DNA from: Nonomuraea typhae | GTDB lineage: Bacteria; Actinomycetota; Actinomycetes; Streptosporangiales; Streptosporangiaceae | Length of the DNA: 64,000 bases | Assembly (NCBI RefSeq): GCF_009760925.1 | Contig: NZ_VRLV01000013.1 | Location: 186,001-250,000 of the forward strand | Direction of reading: 5' to 3' | Position numbers and translations under genes: made by a program | Notes under the pieces: generated by a model | What the model was told of the DNA's origin: nothing | The model's input: the letters and a program-made list of their open reading frames with translations, nothing else | Databases searched by the model: none | Part shown: positions 17,944 to 27,207 of the stretch, in pieces | Numbering within the stretch: position 1 is the first letter of the stretch | Layout of the letters: each line of letters starts with the position of its first letter

Positions 17944-18675
17944 TCAGCCGACGTCCACGTGCTCGCCGGGCGTGAGCACGTGGACGCTGCCGTGCTCGGC
18001 GAACGGCTCGGCCAGCGTCTCACGGCCCTGGGTGAAGTGGGTCCAGTGCTCGAAGTGCAGCGGCACCACGTGCCCGGCGCCCAGGATGCGGGCGGCCTCG
18101 GCGGCGTCGCGGCTGTTGAGCGTGAGGTCGGCGCCGGGGATCAGCGGCGTCCGCGCGGCGCCGGCGAACAGCAGTGCCACGTCCACCTGGCCGATCCGGC
18201 CGGCGATCTCCCTGACGACGTCGAGCGAGGCGTTGTCGCCGCTGACGTAGACCGTGGGCAGGCCGTCACCGCGCAGCACGAACCCGGTGACCTCGCCGAC
18301 CAGGTGCTCGGTGCCGGGCGGCCCGTGCACGGCGGGGACACCGGTGATCGTCAGCGGGCCCAGCTCGGTCTCGGCCCAGTTGGGCAGCGCCCGCACGCCG
18401 ATGCGATCGGCCGCGCTCTGCGTGGACAGCACCAGCGGGACCGAGGCCAGCATCTCCCGCCCGGAGGTGTCGAGGTTGTCGGGGTGCTGGTCGTGGGAGA
18501 GCAGGACGGCGTCGATCGGCCCGATCTCGTCCAGGGCCACGCCGGGGCCGGACGTCTTGGTCAGCCCGCTGCCGACCGGGTAGTGACCCGGCTCGTCGAA
18601 GGTCGGGTCGGTCAGAAGCCGCAGCCCGCCGAGTTCCAGGATCGCCGTCGGACCGCTCACGTATCGGATGCGCAT
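17944..18675 (-). CDS. MBL-fold metallo-hydrolase (UlaG/RomA-like)
   Basis: A 243-residue metallo-beta-lactamase fold protein. It begins MRIRYVSGPTAILELGGLRL, as in the UlaG-like group. The metal motif HxHxDH appears as SHDQHPDNLD (about residues 59-68), with further His in VPAVHGPPG and VVPLHFEHW. The group includes lactonases and phosphodiesterases acting on small molecules; the substrate is unknown. The gene lies tail-to-tail with the DUF885 gene and just downstream of the GMC oxidoreductase gene on the same strand, the gap being only 6 bp, so it may be read with... rather upstream of it: transcription runs away from the GMC stop, so the two could share a transcript. Confidence 0.85.
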   Translation of the reverse strand: MRIRYVSGPTAILELGGLRLLTDPTFDEPGHYPVGSGLTKTSGPGVALDEIGPIDAVLLSHDQHPDNLDTSGREMLASVPLVLSTQSAADRIGVRALPNWAETELGPLTITGVPAVHGPPGTEHLVGEVTGFVLRGDGLPTVYVSGDNASLDVVREIAGRIGQVDVALLFAGAARTPLIPGADLTLNSRDAAEAARILGAGHVVPLHFEHWTHFTQGRETLAEPFAEHGSVHVLTPGEHVDVG

Positions 18676-18681
18676 GGTCTC

Positions 18682-20364
18682 TTATGACCCTTCCGGTCTC
18701 GGTGATATTCCGTAGAGACGCAACGCGGCAGGCGCTGTGTCCGGAACCACCGGACTCCGCGGCGCGACGGGCGCCAGCCGTACATAGGGCATACCCAGCG
18801 GGGGGCGGGGATCCTCGTCACCGGCGTTGGGCCAGAGCGAGATCGCCCGCTCGGCCTGCGCGGTGATCGTGAGCGACGGGTTCACGCCGGGGTTGGCGGA
18901 TATGGCGGAGCCGTCGATCACGTGCAGGCCCGCGTAGCCGTGGACCCGGTGGTAGGCGTCGATGACGCCTTCCTCCGCCGAGGGGCCGATCGCGCAGCCG
19001 CCCAGGAAGTGCGCGGTCGCCGGGATGTCGAACAGGTCCAGCCAGGAGCCGCCCGGCATGCCGCCGATCTCCTCGGCCGCGTGCCGTACCGCCTCGTGGC
19101 CGGCGGGGATCCACGTCGGGTTGGGCGCGCCGTGCCCGGGCGCCGCGCGCAGGCCCCAGCGGGTGCGCGTGACCGTGATCGAGTTGTCCTTGGCCTGCAT
19201 GACCAGGGCGATGAGGGTGCGCTCCGACCAGCGGCGCAGGTTGAGCAGGCGCAGCGCCTTCAACGGCTGGGCGGCCAGTTCGCGGCCGAAGGCGCGCCAC
19301 CGGTTCTGGCCGCCGTCGATGAGCAGCGTGCGCAGCAGGGCCATGGCGTTGGAGCCGTTGCCGTAGCGCACCGGCTCGATGTGGGTCTCGGCGTCGGGGT
19401 GGATCGAGGAGGTGATCGCCACGCCGCCGTTGAGCTTCTCGCCGTGCGTCTCCAGGCGTTCGAAGCCGAGGAGGGCCTCGGAGTTCGTTCTGGTCAGGAC
19501 GCCCAGCCGGGGTGAGATGCGGGGGAGAGTCCCGGTGTCGCGGAGTTTGTGCAGCAGCCGCTGGGTGCCGTAGGTGCCGGCCGCGAAGATCACCTGCCGG
19601 GCGGTGAAGGTACGGCGCCGCCGTACCGAACCCGTCTTGCGGACCTCCACCGCGTAACCGCCTGAAGGGCGGGGACGGATGGAGGTGACCGTGCACTCCG
19701 GGTAGACGCGGGCGCCGGCCTTCTCGGCCAGGAACAGGTAGTTCTCGGTGAGCATGTTCTTGGCGCCGTGGCGGCAGCCGGTCATGCACTCGCCGCATTC
19801 GATGCAGCCGTTGCGGCTCGGGCCCGCGCCGCCGAAGTAGGGGTCCACGCCGTCGGCGCCGAAGTAGACGCCCACCGGGGCCAGGCGGAAGGTCTCGCCC
19901 ACGCCCATCCGGTCGGCGACCTTCTTCATGATCTCGTCGGCGCGGGTGGCGGTCGGGTTCGTCACCGCACCGAGCATGCGTTTGGCCTGGTCGTAGTGGG
20001 GCGCGAGCTCGGCCTTCCAGTCGGTGATCGCCGACCACTGGGGATCGGCGAAGAACGGGTCGAGCGGCTCGTAGAGGGTGTTGGCGTACACCAGCGAGCC
20101 GCCGCCCACCCCTGCCCCGGCCAGCACCATCACCCGGGTGCCGCGGTCGCCGCCGAGCACGTGGATGCGCTGGATGCCCTTGAGCCCGAGCCAGGGCGCC
20201 CACAGGAAGTCGCGCGCCCGCCAGGACGTCCTGGGCAGGGTGGCCCGGCCGAAGCGGCGCCCGGCCTCCAGGACGCCGACCTCGTACCCCTTCTCGGTCA
20301 GGCGCAGCGCGCTGACGCTGCCGCCGAAGCCGGAGCCGATGACCAGGACGTCGAAGTCGCTCAT
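18682..20364 (-). CDS. GMC-family FAD oxidoreductase, cholesterol oxidase-like
   Basis: A 560-residue flavoenzyme. The FAD motif VLVIGSGFGGSVSALRL (about residues 6-22) opens the protein, followed by AGAGVGGGSLVYANTLYEP and the Cys-rich stretch CIECGECMTGCRHGAKN, then the C-terminal HFLGGCAIG and VIDGSAISANPGVNPSLTIT with the active-site His/Asn region. This is the layout of ChoD-type oxidoreductases. In M. tuberculosis choD lies next to guaB3, which supports orthology. The ATG overlaps the stop of the aldehyde dehydrogenase gene by 4 nt, so both are translated together. Which sterol or alcohol is oxidised is not known. Confidence 0.9.
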   Translation of the reverse strand: MSDFDVLVIGSGFGGSVSALRLTEKGYEVGVLEAGRRFGRATLPRTSWRARDFLWAPWLGLKGIQRIHVLGGDRGTRVMVLAGAGVGGGSLVYANTLYEPLDPFFADPQWSAITDWKAELAPHYDQAKRMLGAVTNPTATRADEIMKKVADRMGVGETFRLAPVGVYFGADGVDPYFGGAGPSRNGCIECGECMTGCRHGAKNMLTENYLFLAEKAGARVYPECTVTSIRPRPSGGYAVEVRKTGSVRRRRTFTARQVIFAAGTYGTQRLLHKLRDTGTLPRISPRLGVLTRTNSEALLGFERLETHGEKLNGGVAITSSIHPDAETHIEPVRYGNGSNAMALLRTLLIDGGQNRWRAFGRELAAQPLKALRLLNLRRWSERTLIALVMQAKDNSITVTRTRWGLRAAPGHGAPNPTWIPAGHEAVRHAAEEIGGMPGGSWLDLFDIPATAHFLGGCAIGPSAEEGVIDAYHRVHGYAGLHVIDGSAISANPGVNPSLTITAQAERAISLWPNAGDEDPRPPLGMPYVRLAPVAPRSPVVPDTAPAALRLYGISPRPEGS

Positions 20365-21851
20365 GTGAGGCGCAGCCTCCGCATGGTCTTGAGCGCGGCG
20401 GCCATGACCTCGGCCCAGGTGTCGTTGGCCAGGCCGAAGGGCGCCTCGAAGCCCAGCAGGGTGCTCTGGGAGGCGACGGTCTGCACCTCGGTGTAGCGCA
20501 GCAGGCCCTCGGCGCCGTGCCTGCGGCCGAGGCCGGAGGACTTCATGCCGCCCATGGGCGCGTCGTAGGAGGCGTAGGCGGCGGCGTACCCCTCGTTGAC
20601 GTTGACCGTCCCGGCTCGGAGCCGGGTGGCCACGGCCCGGCCGCGGGCGGGGTCGCGGGTCCAGACGGAGGCGTTGAGGCCGTAGACGGTGTCGTTGGCC
20701 AAGGCGATGGCCTGCTCGTCGGTGGCGTAGGGGTACAGGGCGACGACCGGGCCGAACGTCTCGTTGCGGCACAGGTCCATGGTCTCGGTGACGCCGGTGA
20801 GGATCGTCGGCTCGTAGAAGAACGGGCCCAGGTCGGGGCGGGCCTTGCCGCCGGTCAGCACGGTGGCGCCCTTGGCGACGGCGTCGTCCACGTGCGCGCT
20901 GACCGCGTCGAGCTGGCGCCGCGAGGTGAGCGAGCCCATCTGCACCGACCAGTCGAAGCCGGCGCCGAGCTTCAGGTTCCTGGCCTGCTTGGCGAAGCGC
21001 TCGGCGAAGTCGTCGAAGCGCGACTCGTGCACGTAGAGCCGCTCGATGGACAGGCAGAGCTGGCCGGCGTTGGTGAAGGCGGCCCGGACGGCGCCGTGGG
21101 CGGCCACGTCGAGGTCGGCGTCGTCCAGCACGATCATCGGGTTCTTGCCGCCGAGCTCGAGGGAGCAGCCGATGAGCCGCTTGGCCGCCTCTTCGGCGAT
21201 CTTGCGGCCGCCCCGGGTGGAGCCGGTGAAGGCCACGTAGTCGGCGCCGTCGAGCAGCGCGTCGCCGATGTCCTCCGGGTCGCCGACGACCACCTGCCAG
21301 ATCTCGCGCGGCATGCCCAGCTCGGCCAGCAGGTCCACGGTCCACATGGTCGACAGCGCGGTCTGGGTGTCGGGCTTGTGCACGAGCGCGTTGCCGGCCA
21401 GCAGCGCGGGCGCCGCGTCGGTCACGCCCAGCGACAGGGGGTAGTTCCACGGGGTGATCAGGGCGACGACGCCTTTGGGCTGGCGTACCTCGGTGACCTG
21501 GGTGGCCAAGGGGAAGATCCCCTTGCGGCCCTTGGGCGCGAGCAGGCGGGCGGCCCGGCGGGCGTAGTACAGGGCGCAGCCGGCCACGTCGAGCACCTCT
21601 TCGAAGGCGTGCTTCCTGGCCTTGCCGGTCTCGTTCTGCACGATGTCGAGGATCTCGTCGCGACGGTTGAGGATCTCGTCGTGCAGGCGCAGGAAGGGCC
21701 GGGCCCGCTCGGCGGGCGGCACCGCCGCCCAGGACTCCTGCGCCTGTCTCGCCTTCTCGTAGGCGGCGCGCACGTGGTCGCTGTCGGAGATGGCCAGGTC
21801 GGCGATCGGCTCGCCGGTGAAGGGGGCGGTGATCTGCCGGGTCGCATGCAT
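20361..21851 (-). CDS. NAD(P)-dependent aldehyde dehydrogenase (succinate-semialdehyde type)
   Basis: A 496-residue aldehyde dehydrogenase. Visible marks are TPWNYPLSLGVTDAAPALLAG, the cofactor loop FTGSTRGGRKI, the general base Glu232 in LELGGKN, the nucleophile Cys266 in NAGQLCLS, and the C-terminal NDTVYGLNASVWT. The sequence is closest in my reading to the succinate-semialdehyde dehydrogenase group found beside GMC oxidoreductases in actinobacteria; the substrate remains to be shown. It is coupled to the downstream GMC gene by an ATGA overlap, suggesting that an alcohol or ketone product and an aldehyde are handled in sequence. It is the first gene of the unit, with a 75-bp divergent gap to the kinase gene. 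Confidence 0.92.
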   Translation of the reverse strand: MHATRQITAPFTGEPIADLAISDSDHVRAAYEKARQAQESWAAVPPAERARPFLRLHDEILNRRDEILDIVQNETGKARKHAFEEVLDVAGCALYYARRAARLLAPKGRKGIFPLATQVTEVRQPKGVVALITPWNYPLSLGVTDAAPALLAGNALVHKPDTQTALSTMWTVDLLAELGMPREIWQVVVGDPEDIGDALLDGADYVAFTGSTRGGRKIAEEAAKRLIGCSLELGGKNPMIVLDDADLDVAAHGAVRAAFTNAGQLCLSIERLYVHESRFDDFAERFAKQARNLKLGAGFDWSVQMGSLTSRRQLDAVSAHVDDAVAKGATVLTGGKARPDLGPFFYEPTILTGVTETMDLCRNETFGPVVALYPYATDEQAIALANDTVYGLNASVWTRDPARGRAVATRLRAGTVNVNEGYAAAYASYDAPMGGMKSSGLGRRHGAEGLLRYTEVQTVASQSTLLGFEAPFGLANDTWAEVMAAALKTMRRLRLT

Positions 21852-21926
21852 GACCGAATGATATTCCGTGGAGCTACTGGCCGGTAGTTTTGTTCTTTAT
21901 CGCAATAAGAGGCCAGAATTTTACCC

Positions 21927-23969
21927 ATGCCGTCTTTCTCGCCGCTCAGACCAGGAGATCCGGAAGGGCTGGGGCCGTACCGGTTGCTCGGCAGGCTGGG
22001 CGAGGGCGGGCAGGGCGTCGTCTATCTCGCCAACGACCCCGCCGGGACGCACGTCGCCGTCAAGTGGCTGCGCGCCGAACTGGCCGGCGACAAGGTCAGC
22101 ATCGAGCGGTTCATGCGCGAGGTCCAGGTCGCCGAGCAGGTGGCGCCGTTCTGCACCGCCGCCGTCCTGGCCAAGGGCGTCGAGCACGAACGGCCCTACA
22201 TCGTCAGCGAGTTCATCGACGGCCCCACCCTCCACCGGATCGTCCAGGAGCAGGGGCCACGCACCGGATCGGCGCTGCACCGCCTGGCCATCGGCACCGC
22301 CACCGCGCTGGCCGCCATCCACCAGGCCGGGATCGTCCACCGCGACCTCAAACCCGCCAACGTGATCATCGGCTCCGACGGGCCACGCGTGATCGACTTC
22401 GGCATCGCCCGCGCGCTCAACGCCACCTCGACGCTGACCAGCATGGCCGTCGGCACGCCGTCCTACATGCCGCCCGAGCAGTTCATGGGCCACCAGGTCG
22501 GGCCCTCGGCGGACATGTTCTCCTGGGGCGCCACGATGGTCTACGCGGCCACCGGCCGGGCCCCGTTCGGCAGCGACACCATGCCCGCGGTCATCAACCG
22601 GGTCCTCAACCAGCCGCCCGACCTCGGCACGCTGGACGGCGCGCTGCGCGAGGTGGTCACCGCCTGCCTGCAGAAGGACCCGGCGCTGCGGCCCACCGCC
22701 GAGCAGGCGATGATGCGCCTGCTGCAGCACCCGGTGCCCTCGGCGGGCGGCATGCTCGCCCAGGGAGCCGCCGCCGCGGGAGTTCGTACGGCGCCGCCGC
22801 CCACCCCGGTCACCGGGCAGGGATGGGCGCCGCCCAGCGGCGCCGGGCACGGCTGGCCGCCACCGCACACGCCGATGACCAACCAGCCGCCGCCCCGGCG
22901 CAGGCGTGGGCCGCTGCTCATCGGCATCTCCGTGGGCGTCGCGCTCCTGCTGCTGGGCGGCGTGGCGCTGGCCGTACCGTGGCAGCAGCAACGGACCGGC
23001 GCCCAGGCGAGCCCCACGGCGGCGCCGAGGTCCGCGGAACGCTCGTCGAAGGCCCCGCGCACGAACGAGATCAGCCGCAAGAAGCTCCCCGGCGGCGCCA
23101 TCTCGCTGTACGAGCGCCCCGACGACCAGGTCACGCTGACCAGCTACGAGGTCTACGCCAAGAAGGCCAAGAACTGGGACGACTACGCCAGGGACGGCCT
23201 CGACGGCGACTTCCGGCGCTACCCGAACAACGAGGAGACCATGTTGTCTCCCGACGGCACCATGATGGCCAGCCGCGGCCAGGAGTACACCGACGACGGC
23301 TACGACTACATCATCATCCACGAGCGGTCCGGCGGCGGCAGGACGACGATCAAGACCGTGCGCAAGCCCGAGATCAGCAGCATCGCGAGCTGGTCGCGCG
23401 ACAGCAAGCGGATCCTGCTCAACCTGGAGAAGAAGGTCGGCGGCAAGTGGCGTTACCAGGGCTTCGCCGTCGTCGACGTCGAGAGCGGCAAGGCCAGGAT
23501 CGCCTACGTCGCCGACGAGCAGGTCCGGGAGTCGGGCTTCGGCTGGGACGGCCAGGAGAAGGGGGTGATCTCCGTCTACGGCAAGGACGCGGGCCTGCGC
23601 TTCTTCGGCCCGTCGGGCAAGGCCGTGCGCGACGCCCCCGAGGTGGGCAAGCTGCCCTCGGGCATGCAGGACGTCTTCTCCCCCGACGGCAGCACCTTCG
23701 TGACCATCTGCCCGGGCGGTGAGGACGGCGACCACTGCCTGTGGGACGCCGAGACCGGCAAGCAGGTGCGCACGTTCACCTCCGCCTGCGACAAGGTGCT
23801 CGGCTGGTGGGACACCAAGCACCTGTTCTGCTGGGAACAGGACGACGCGCCGCTCGACGAGATCCAGGTGGTGGGCTTCGACGGCCAGCTCATCCGGAAA
23901 CTGCTCGACGTCGGGGACGGCGTGGAGTTCAGCCCGGCATTCACCCTCAATCCCTCCAGAGGGTCCTGA
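21927..23969 (+). CDS. Ser/Thr protein kinase with extracytoplasmic propeller-like domain
   Basis: A 680-residue membrane receptor-type kinase. The Hanks-type catalytic domain covers residues ~17-265: glycine loop GRLGEGGQGVVYLA, ATP Lys46 in VAVKWLR, HRDLKPANV with Asp140, DFGIARAL and GTPSYMPPEQF. A Pro-rich juxtamembrane stretch leads to a single membrane helix (about 328-352, LLIGISVGVALLLLGGVAL). The outside part (residues ~385-680) has repeated SPDG-type turns (SPDGTMMAS, SPDGSTFV) and DVESGKARI strands typical of TolB/WD40-like beta-propellers. It is followed at 24 bp by a secreted beta-propeller lipoprotein, so the two may act together at the envelope. The ligand is unknown. Confidence 0.93.
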   Translation: MPSFSPLRPGDPEGLGPYRLLGRLGEGGQGVVYLANDPAGTHVAVKWLRAELAGDKVSIERFMREVQVAEQVAPFCTAAVLAKGVEHERPYIVSEFIDGPTLHRIVQEQGPRTGSALHRLAIGTATALAAIHQAGIVHRDLKPANVIIGSDGPRVIDFGIARALNATSTLTSMAVGTPSYMPPEQFMGHQVGPSADMFSWGATMVYAATGRAPFGSDTMPAVINRVLNQPPDLGTLDGALREVVTACLQKDPALRPTAEQAMMRLLQHPVPSAGGMLAQGAAAAGVRTAPPPTPVTGQGWAPPSGAGHGWPPPHTPMTNQPPPRRRRGPLLIGISVGVALLLLGGVALAVPWQQQRTGAQASPTAAPRSAERSSKAPRTNEISRKKLPGGAISLYERPDDQVTLTSYEVYAKKAKNWDDYARDGLDGDFRRYPNNEETMLSPDGTMMASRGQEYTDDGYDYIIIHERSGGGRTTIKTVRKPEISSIASWSRDSKRILLNLEKKVGGKWRYQGFAVVDVESGKARIAYVADEQVRESGFGWDGQEKGVISVYGKDAGLRFFGPSGKAVRDAPEVGKLPSGMQDVFSPDGSTFVTICPGGEDGDHCLWDAETGKQVRTFTSACDKVLGWWDTKHLFCWEQDDAPLDEIQVVGFDGQLIRKLLDVGDGVEFSPAFTLNPSRGS

Positions 23970-23992
23970 ACCACTCCGACCGGCCATCCGTC

Positions 23993-25957
23993 ATGGAGGG
24001 CATGAAGACGCTGATCCGCACGGCGCTGACCGCCGCAGCACTCGCGACGGCCGCCGCCGCCTGCACCTCCTCAGCCCAGGCTCCCGTGCCCGGGAAGCTG
24101 GACCTGAGCAAGGACGTGCGCCTGGTCGCCTACTCCAGCTGCGACGACATGCTCGCCGGGCTGCGCCAGAAGGCGGCGGAGAACGTCGGCCCCTGGGGGT
24201 TCGGCGGCGGGATCCAGCCGTTCGCCGCCCGCGAGATGTTGCAGTCCGACACCGCCGCCACCGGCAAGGCCGCGCCCGAGCACTCGACGACCAACGTGCA
24301 CGAGGCCGGCGTGGACGAGCCCGACCTGGTCAAGACCGACGGCAACCGCGTCTTCACCGTCACCAACGGCACGCTGCGCGTCATCGACACCGCGACCAAG
24401 AAGGTCACCGCCAAGCTCGACCTGATCGAGAAGAAGGGCCGCGACGGCGGCTACATGGGCGGCGCCGACCTGCTCGTCTCCGGCGACCGCGCCCTGGTCG
24501 TCTTCCGCGGCGCCATGCCGATGTACAAGAGCTTCGCCCCGCAGATGACCACTTCCTACATCCTCGTGGACCTCGCCGGCGAGCCCAAGGTGATCGGCAC
24601 CGTGCGCCCCCAGGGCGAGCACGTGGACGCCCGCATGGTCGGCTCGACCGTGCGCATCGTCACCCGGAGCCAGCCCGACATCAAGTTCCCCCAGCCGAAG
24701 GACCAGATCGGCGAGGAGCAGCTCAAGAAGATCAACCAAGAGGTGGTACGGCAGGCGCCCGCCGACGCCTGGCTGCCCAAGATCGAGATCACCGGCGCGG
24801 ACGGGACCGTCAAGAAGGACGCGGTGGCCTGCGAGCGGGTCAGCCACCCGGCCGAGTACACCGGCACCTCGCTGCTGACCGTGCACTCGCTCGACCTGGC
24901 CCAGGGGCTGACCTCGGCCGGGACGGACCCGATCAGCCTGGCGGCCGACGGCGACACCGTGTACGGCACCGGCCAGGCGTTGTACGTGGCCAGCAACCCG
25001 CGCTGGTGGTGGCCGATCGAGCCGGTGATGATCGACGACGCGCCCACTTCTTCTGAGCAGGCGCCGGTGGACCCGACCAGGCCGGCCGACCCGACCCCCA
25101 GTCCCTCGAAGCCGGTGATCCCGCCGGAGGAGACCGAGCTGCACCGCTTCGACGTCTCCCAGGCCGGCGCCCCCCGCTACGTGGCCTCCGGCAAGGTGCC
25201 GGGCCGGCTGCTGAACCAGTACTCGCTGTCGGAGTTCGAGGGCAACCTGCGCGTGGCCACCACGCTGGCCGACCAGAAGACCAGCTCCAGCAGCGTCTAC
25301 GTGCTCAAGGCCGACTCCCTGCAGAAGGTCGGCGAGGCCGGCGGCCTGGGCAAGGGCGAGCGCATCTACTCCGTGCGCTTCATCGGCCCGATCGGCTACG
25401 TGGTGACCTTCCGCCAGGTGGACCCGCTCTACACGCTCGACCTGCGCGACCCGGCCGCGCCGAAGGTGACCGGCGAGCTGAAGATCACCGGCTACTCGGC
25501 GTACCTGCATCCGGCGGGCGACGGCCGGCTCATCGGCGTGGGCCAGGAGGCCAGCGACAAGGGCCGCACGCTCGGCACCCAGCTGTCGTTGTTCGACGTC
25601 AGCGACCCGGCGGCGCCGCGCCGCCTGTCGCAGATGTTCCAGAAGGACACCGGCTCCGAGGCCGAGTGGGACCCGCACGCCTTCCTGTACTGGCCCAAGA
25701 CCGGCCTGACCGTGATCCCGGTGACCGGCTACCAGGAGGGCAAGTCCGGCGCGATGGTCATGAAGGTGGACCAGAACGGCGTCACTCAGGTGGGCATGGT
25801 CAAGCACCCGAAGCAGCAGCAGAAGGACTACGCCTACCAGCCCGGCATCCAGCGCTCGATGGTGATCGGTGACGAACTCTGGACCTTCTCCTACGAAGGC
25901 GTCCAGGTGAACGACATGGCCTCGCTGGACAGCAAGTCCTGGATTCCGTTGACCTAG
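23993..25957 (+). CDS. Secreted beta-propeller domain lipoprotein
   Basis: A 654-residue protein beginning MEGMKTLIRTALTAAALATA with a lipobox-like AAAC (Cys24), so it is probably lipid-anchored outside the membrane. ATG 24002 is an alternative start, but its GGAGGG would be too close. The body fits the actinobacterial/archaeal beta-propeller family PF09826: STTNVHEAGVDEPDLVKTDG near residues 96-115, then repeated blades (RFDVSQAGAPRYVASGKV, LYTLDLRDPAAPKV, LSLFDVSDPAAPRRLS). A Pro/Ser/Thr linker splits the propeller near residue 365. It directly follows the propeller-bearing Ser/Thr kinase and may be its ligand-side partner (inference). Confidence 0.88.
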   Translation: MEGMKTLIRTALTAAALATAAAACTSSAQAPVPGKLDLSKDVRLVAYSSCDDMLAGLRQKAAENVGPWGFGGGIQPFAAREMLQSDTAATGKAAPEHSTTNVHEAGVDEPDLVKTDGNRVFTVTNGTLRVIDTATKKVTAKLDLIEKKGRDGGYMGGADLLVSGDRALVVFRGAMPMYKSFAPQMTTSYILVDLAGEPKVIGTVRPQGEHVDARMVGSTVRIVTRSQPDIKFPQPKDQIGEEQLKKINQEVVRQAPADAWLPKIEITGADGTVKKDAVACERVSHPAEYTGTSLLTVHSLDLAQGLTSAGTDPISLAADGDTVYGTGQALYVASNPRWWWPIEPVMIDDAPTSSEQAPVDPTRPADPTPSPSKPVIPPEETELHRFDVSQAGAPRYVASGKVPGRLLNQYSLSEFEGNLRVATTLADQKTSSSSVYVLKADSLQKVGEAGGLGKGERIYSVRFIGPIGYVVTFRQVDPLYTLDLRDPAAPKVTGELKITGYSAYLHPAGDGRLIGVGQEASDKGRTLGTQLSLFDVSDPAAPRRLSQMFQKDTGSEAEWDPHAFLYWPKTGLTVIPVTGYQEGKSGAMVMKVDQNGVTQVGMVKHPKQQQKDYAYQPGIQRSMVIGDELWTFSYEGVQVNDMASLDSKSWIPLT

Positions 25958-25971
25958 CCAGATCTGGACAG

Positions 25972-26017
25972 CCCCCAACTAATGGTGAAAAATCCACTGA
26001 CACCGTGATGTTGGGGG
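25972..26017. promoter_or_regulatory. Inverted repeat before the LuxR-ATPase gene
   Basis: CCCCCAAC (25972-25979) is the exact complement of GTTGGGGG (26010-26017) across 30 bp. The right arm also supplies the purine-rich ribosome-binding stretch before ATG 26023. It may be an operator or an RNA fold controlling the regulator. Confidence 0.4.
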
Positions 26018-26022
26018 TGCGG

Positions 26023-27207
26023 ATGCCTTTTGTGGGACGGGAGCGCGAACTACTTCACCTGACGACCCTGCTCGCCCGCCCACCTGCGGTCGTCCTGATC
26101 GACGGCGAAGCGGGCGTGGGCAAGACACGCCTGCTCCGCGAGCTGGCCACGCCCACGCTCGCCGGCAACTGCCACCCCATGCGCTTCCCCTTCGGCCCCA
26201 TCGTCGAAGCCCTGCGCAACGCCACGCTCCCCATCAGCCTCAACCCGGTCACCGGCGCCTTACGCCCCTTGTTACCGGAGTTCGCCCACCAGTTGCCGTT
26301 CGACCCGCCTCCTGTCCAGGATCCGCAGGTCGAGCGGCATCGTTTGTTCCGGGCGGTGTTATCCCTTCTGGGGTCGCTGGCCCCGGTCACCCTGGTCCTC
26401 GAGGACGTGCACTGGATCGATCCCGACACGCGCGAGCTGCTGGCCTTCCTCTCCCGCTGCCTGCCCGACGGGGTCAACCTCCTGCTCACCTACCGGCCCG
26501 AGGACACCTGCTACCCCGTCGCCGCGCTCCGCTCGCACCTGCCGCCGCACATCCGCCACGACCAGATCTCCCTGGCGCCGCTGGACGCCGAGGAGACCGC
26601 GCTGCTGGCCAAGCACCTGCTCACCGATCCGCCCGACCTGTGGCCGCTCACGCTCGGGCTGCCGTTCGCCATCGAGGAACTGGCCCGCATGCTGGCCGAA
26701 GGCCGTGGGTGCGGCACGCCGCCGGCCGTACGCGACGCCGTCCTGCTGAAGATCGAGGCGCTGCCCGTCGCGGCGCGGCGCATGGTCCAGGCCGCGGCAG
26801 TGCTCGACCAGCCGGCCTCGGAGCGGTCGCTGGTCACCGTCGCGGGCGTCCCGCCCGAGCAGGGCGAGCGCGGCCTGGCGGAGGCGGTACGGCGCGGCCT
26901 GCTGCACCAGGCCGCCCCCGGAAGGTACGGCCTGCGCCAGCCGCTGGCCAGGCAGGCGGTCTACGACTCGATCACGCCCGGCATCCGGCGGCGGCTGCAC
27001 CGCAGGGTGGAGACGCCGGCCGAGCCCAAGGGCGCCGTCTCGCCCCGCGAGGAGCAGGTGATCAAACTGGCCGCGCAGGGGTTGACGAACCGGGAGATCG
27101 CCGAGAGTCTTTTCCTGTCGCCGCGGACGGTCGAGGTGCACGTGGCCAACGCCCTGCGCAAACTCGGTCTCACCTCGCGCAGGCAACTCCCCAGAAGCAC
27201 TACGTAG
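26023..27207 (+). CDS. LuxR-family regulator with AAA-type ATPase domain, short form
   Basis: A 394-residue regulator from ATG 26023, preceded by GGGGG. The N-terminal ATPase domain has Walker A DGEAGVGKTRLL (about residues 25-36) and Walker B VTLVLEDVHWID. The C-terminal LuxR helix-turn-helix is LSPREEQVIKLAAQGLTNRE-type, with REIAESLFLSPRTVEVHVAN. Typical LAL regulators are ~900 residues with a long TPR middle; here that part is almost absent, so it is an unusually compact version. It ends 79 bp before the S8 protease gene, and TACGTA palindromes lie in that gap and before the M36 protease gene. It is therefore the best local candidate for controlling both proteases (inference). Confidence 0.88.
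   Translation: MPFVGRERELLHLTTLLARPPAVVLIDGEAGVGKTRLLRELATPTLAGNCHPMRFPFGPIVEALRNATLPISLNPVTGALRPLLPEFAHQLPFDPPPVQDPQVERHRLFRAVLSLLGSLAPVTLVLEDVHWIDPDTRELLAFLSRCLPDGVNLLLTYRPEDTCYPVAALRSHLPPHIRHDQISLAPLDAEETALLAKHLLTDPPDLWPLTLGLPFAIEELARMLAEGRGCGTPPAVRDAVLLKIEALPVAARRMVQAAAVLDQPASERSLVTVAGVPPEQGERGLAEAVRRGLLHQAAPGRYGLRQPLARQAVYDSITPGIRRRLHRRVETPAEPKGAVSPREEQVIKLAAQGLTNREIAESLFLSPRTVEVHVANALRKLGLTSRRQLPRSTT

Noticed and set aside
18682..21450. Single 922-residue fusion of dehydrogenase and oxidoreductase
   Set aside because: The upstream part is Arg-rich shadow sequence in another frame than the real aldehyde dehydrogenase; the oxidase has its own ATG overlapping the dehydrogenase stop.
10529..21870. 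Recurrent word GATATTCCGT near 10529, 18702 and 21860 as a regulatory site
   Set aside because: It is statistically rare, but one copy lies inside the GMC coding end and the two promoter copies differ in orientation and spacing, so a common function is not supported.
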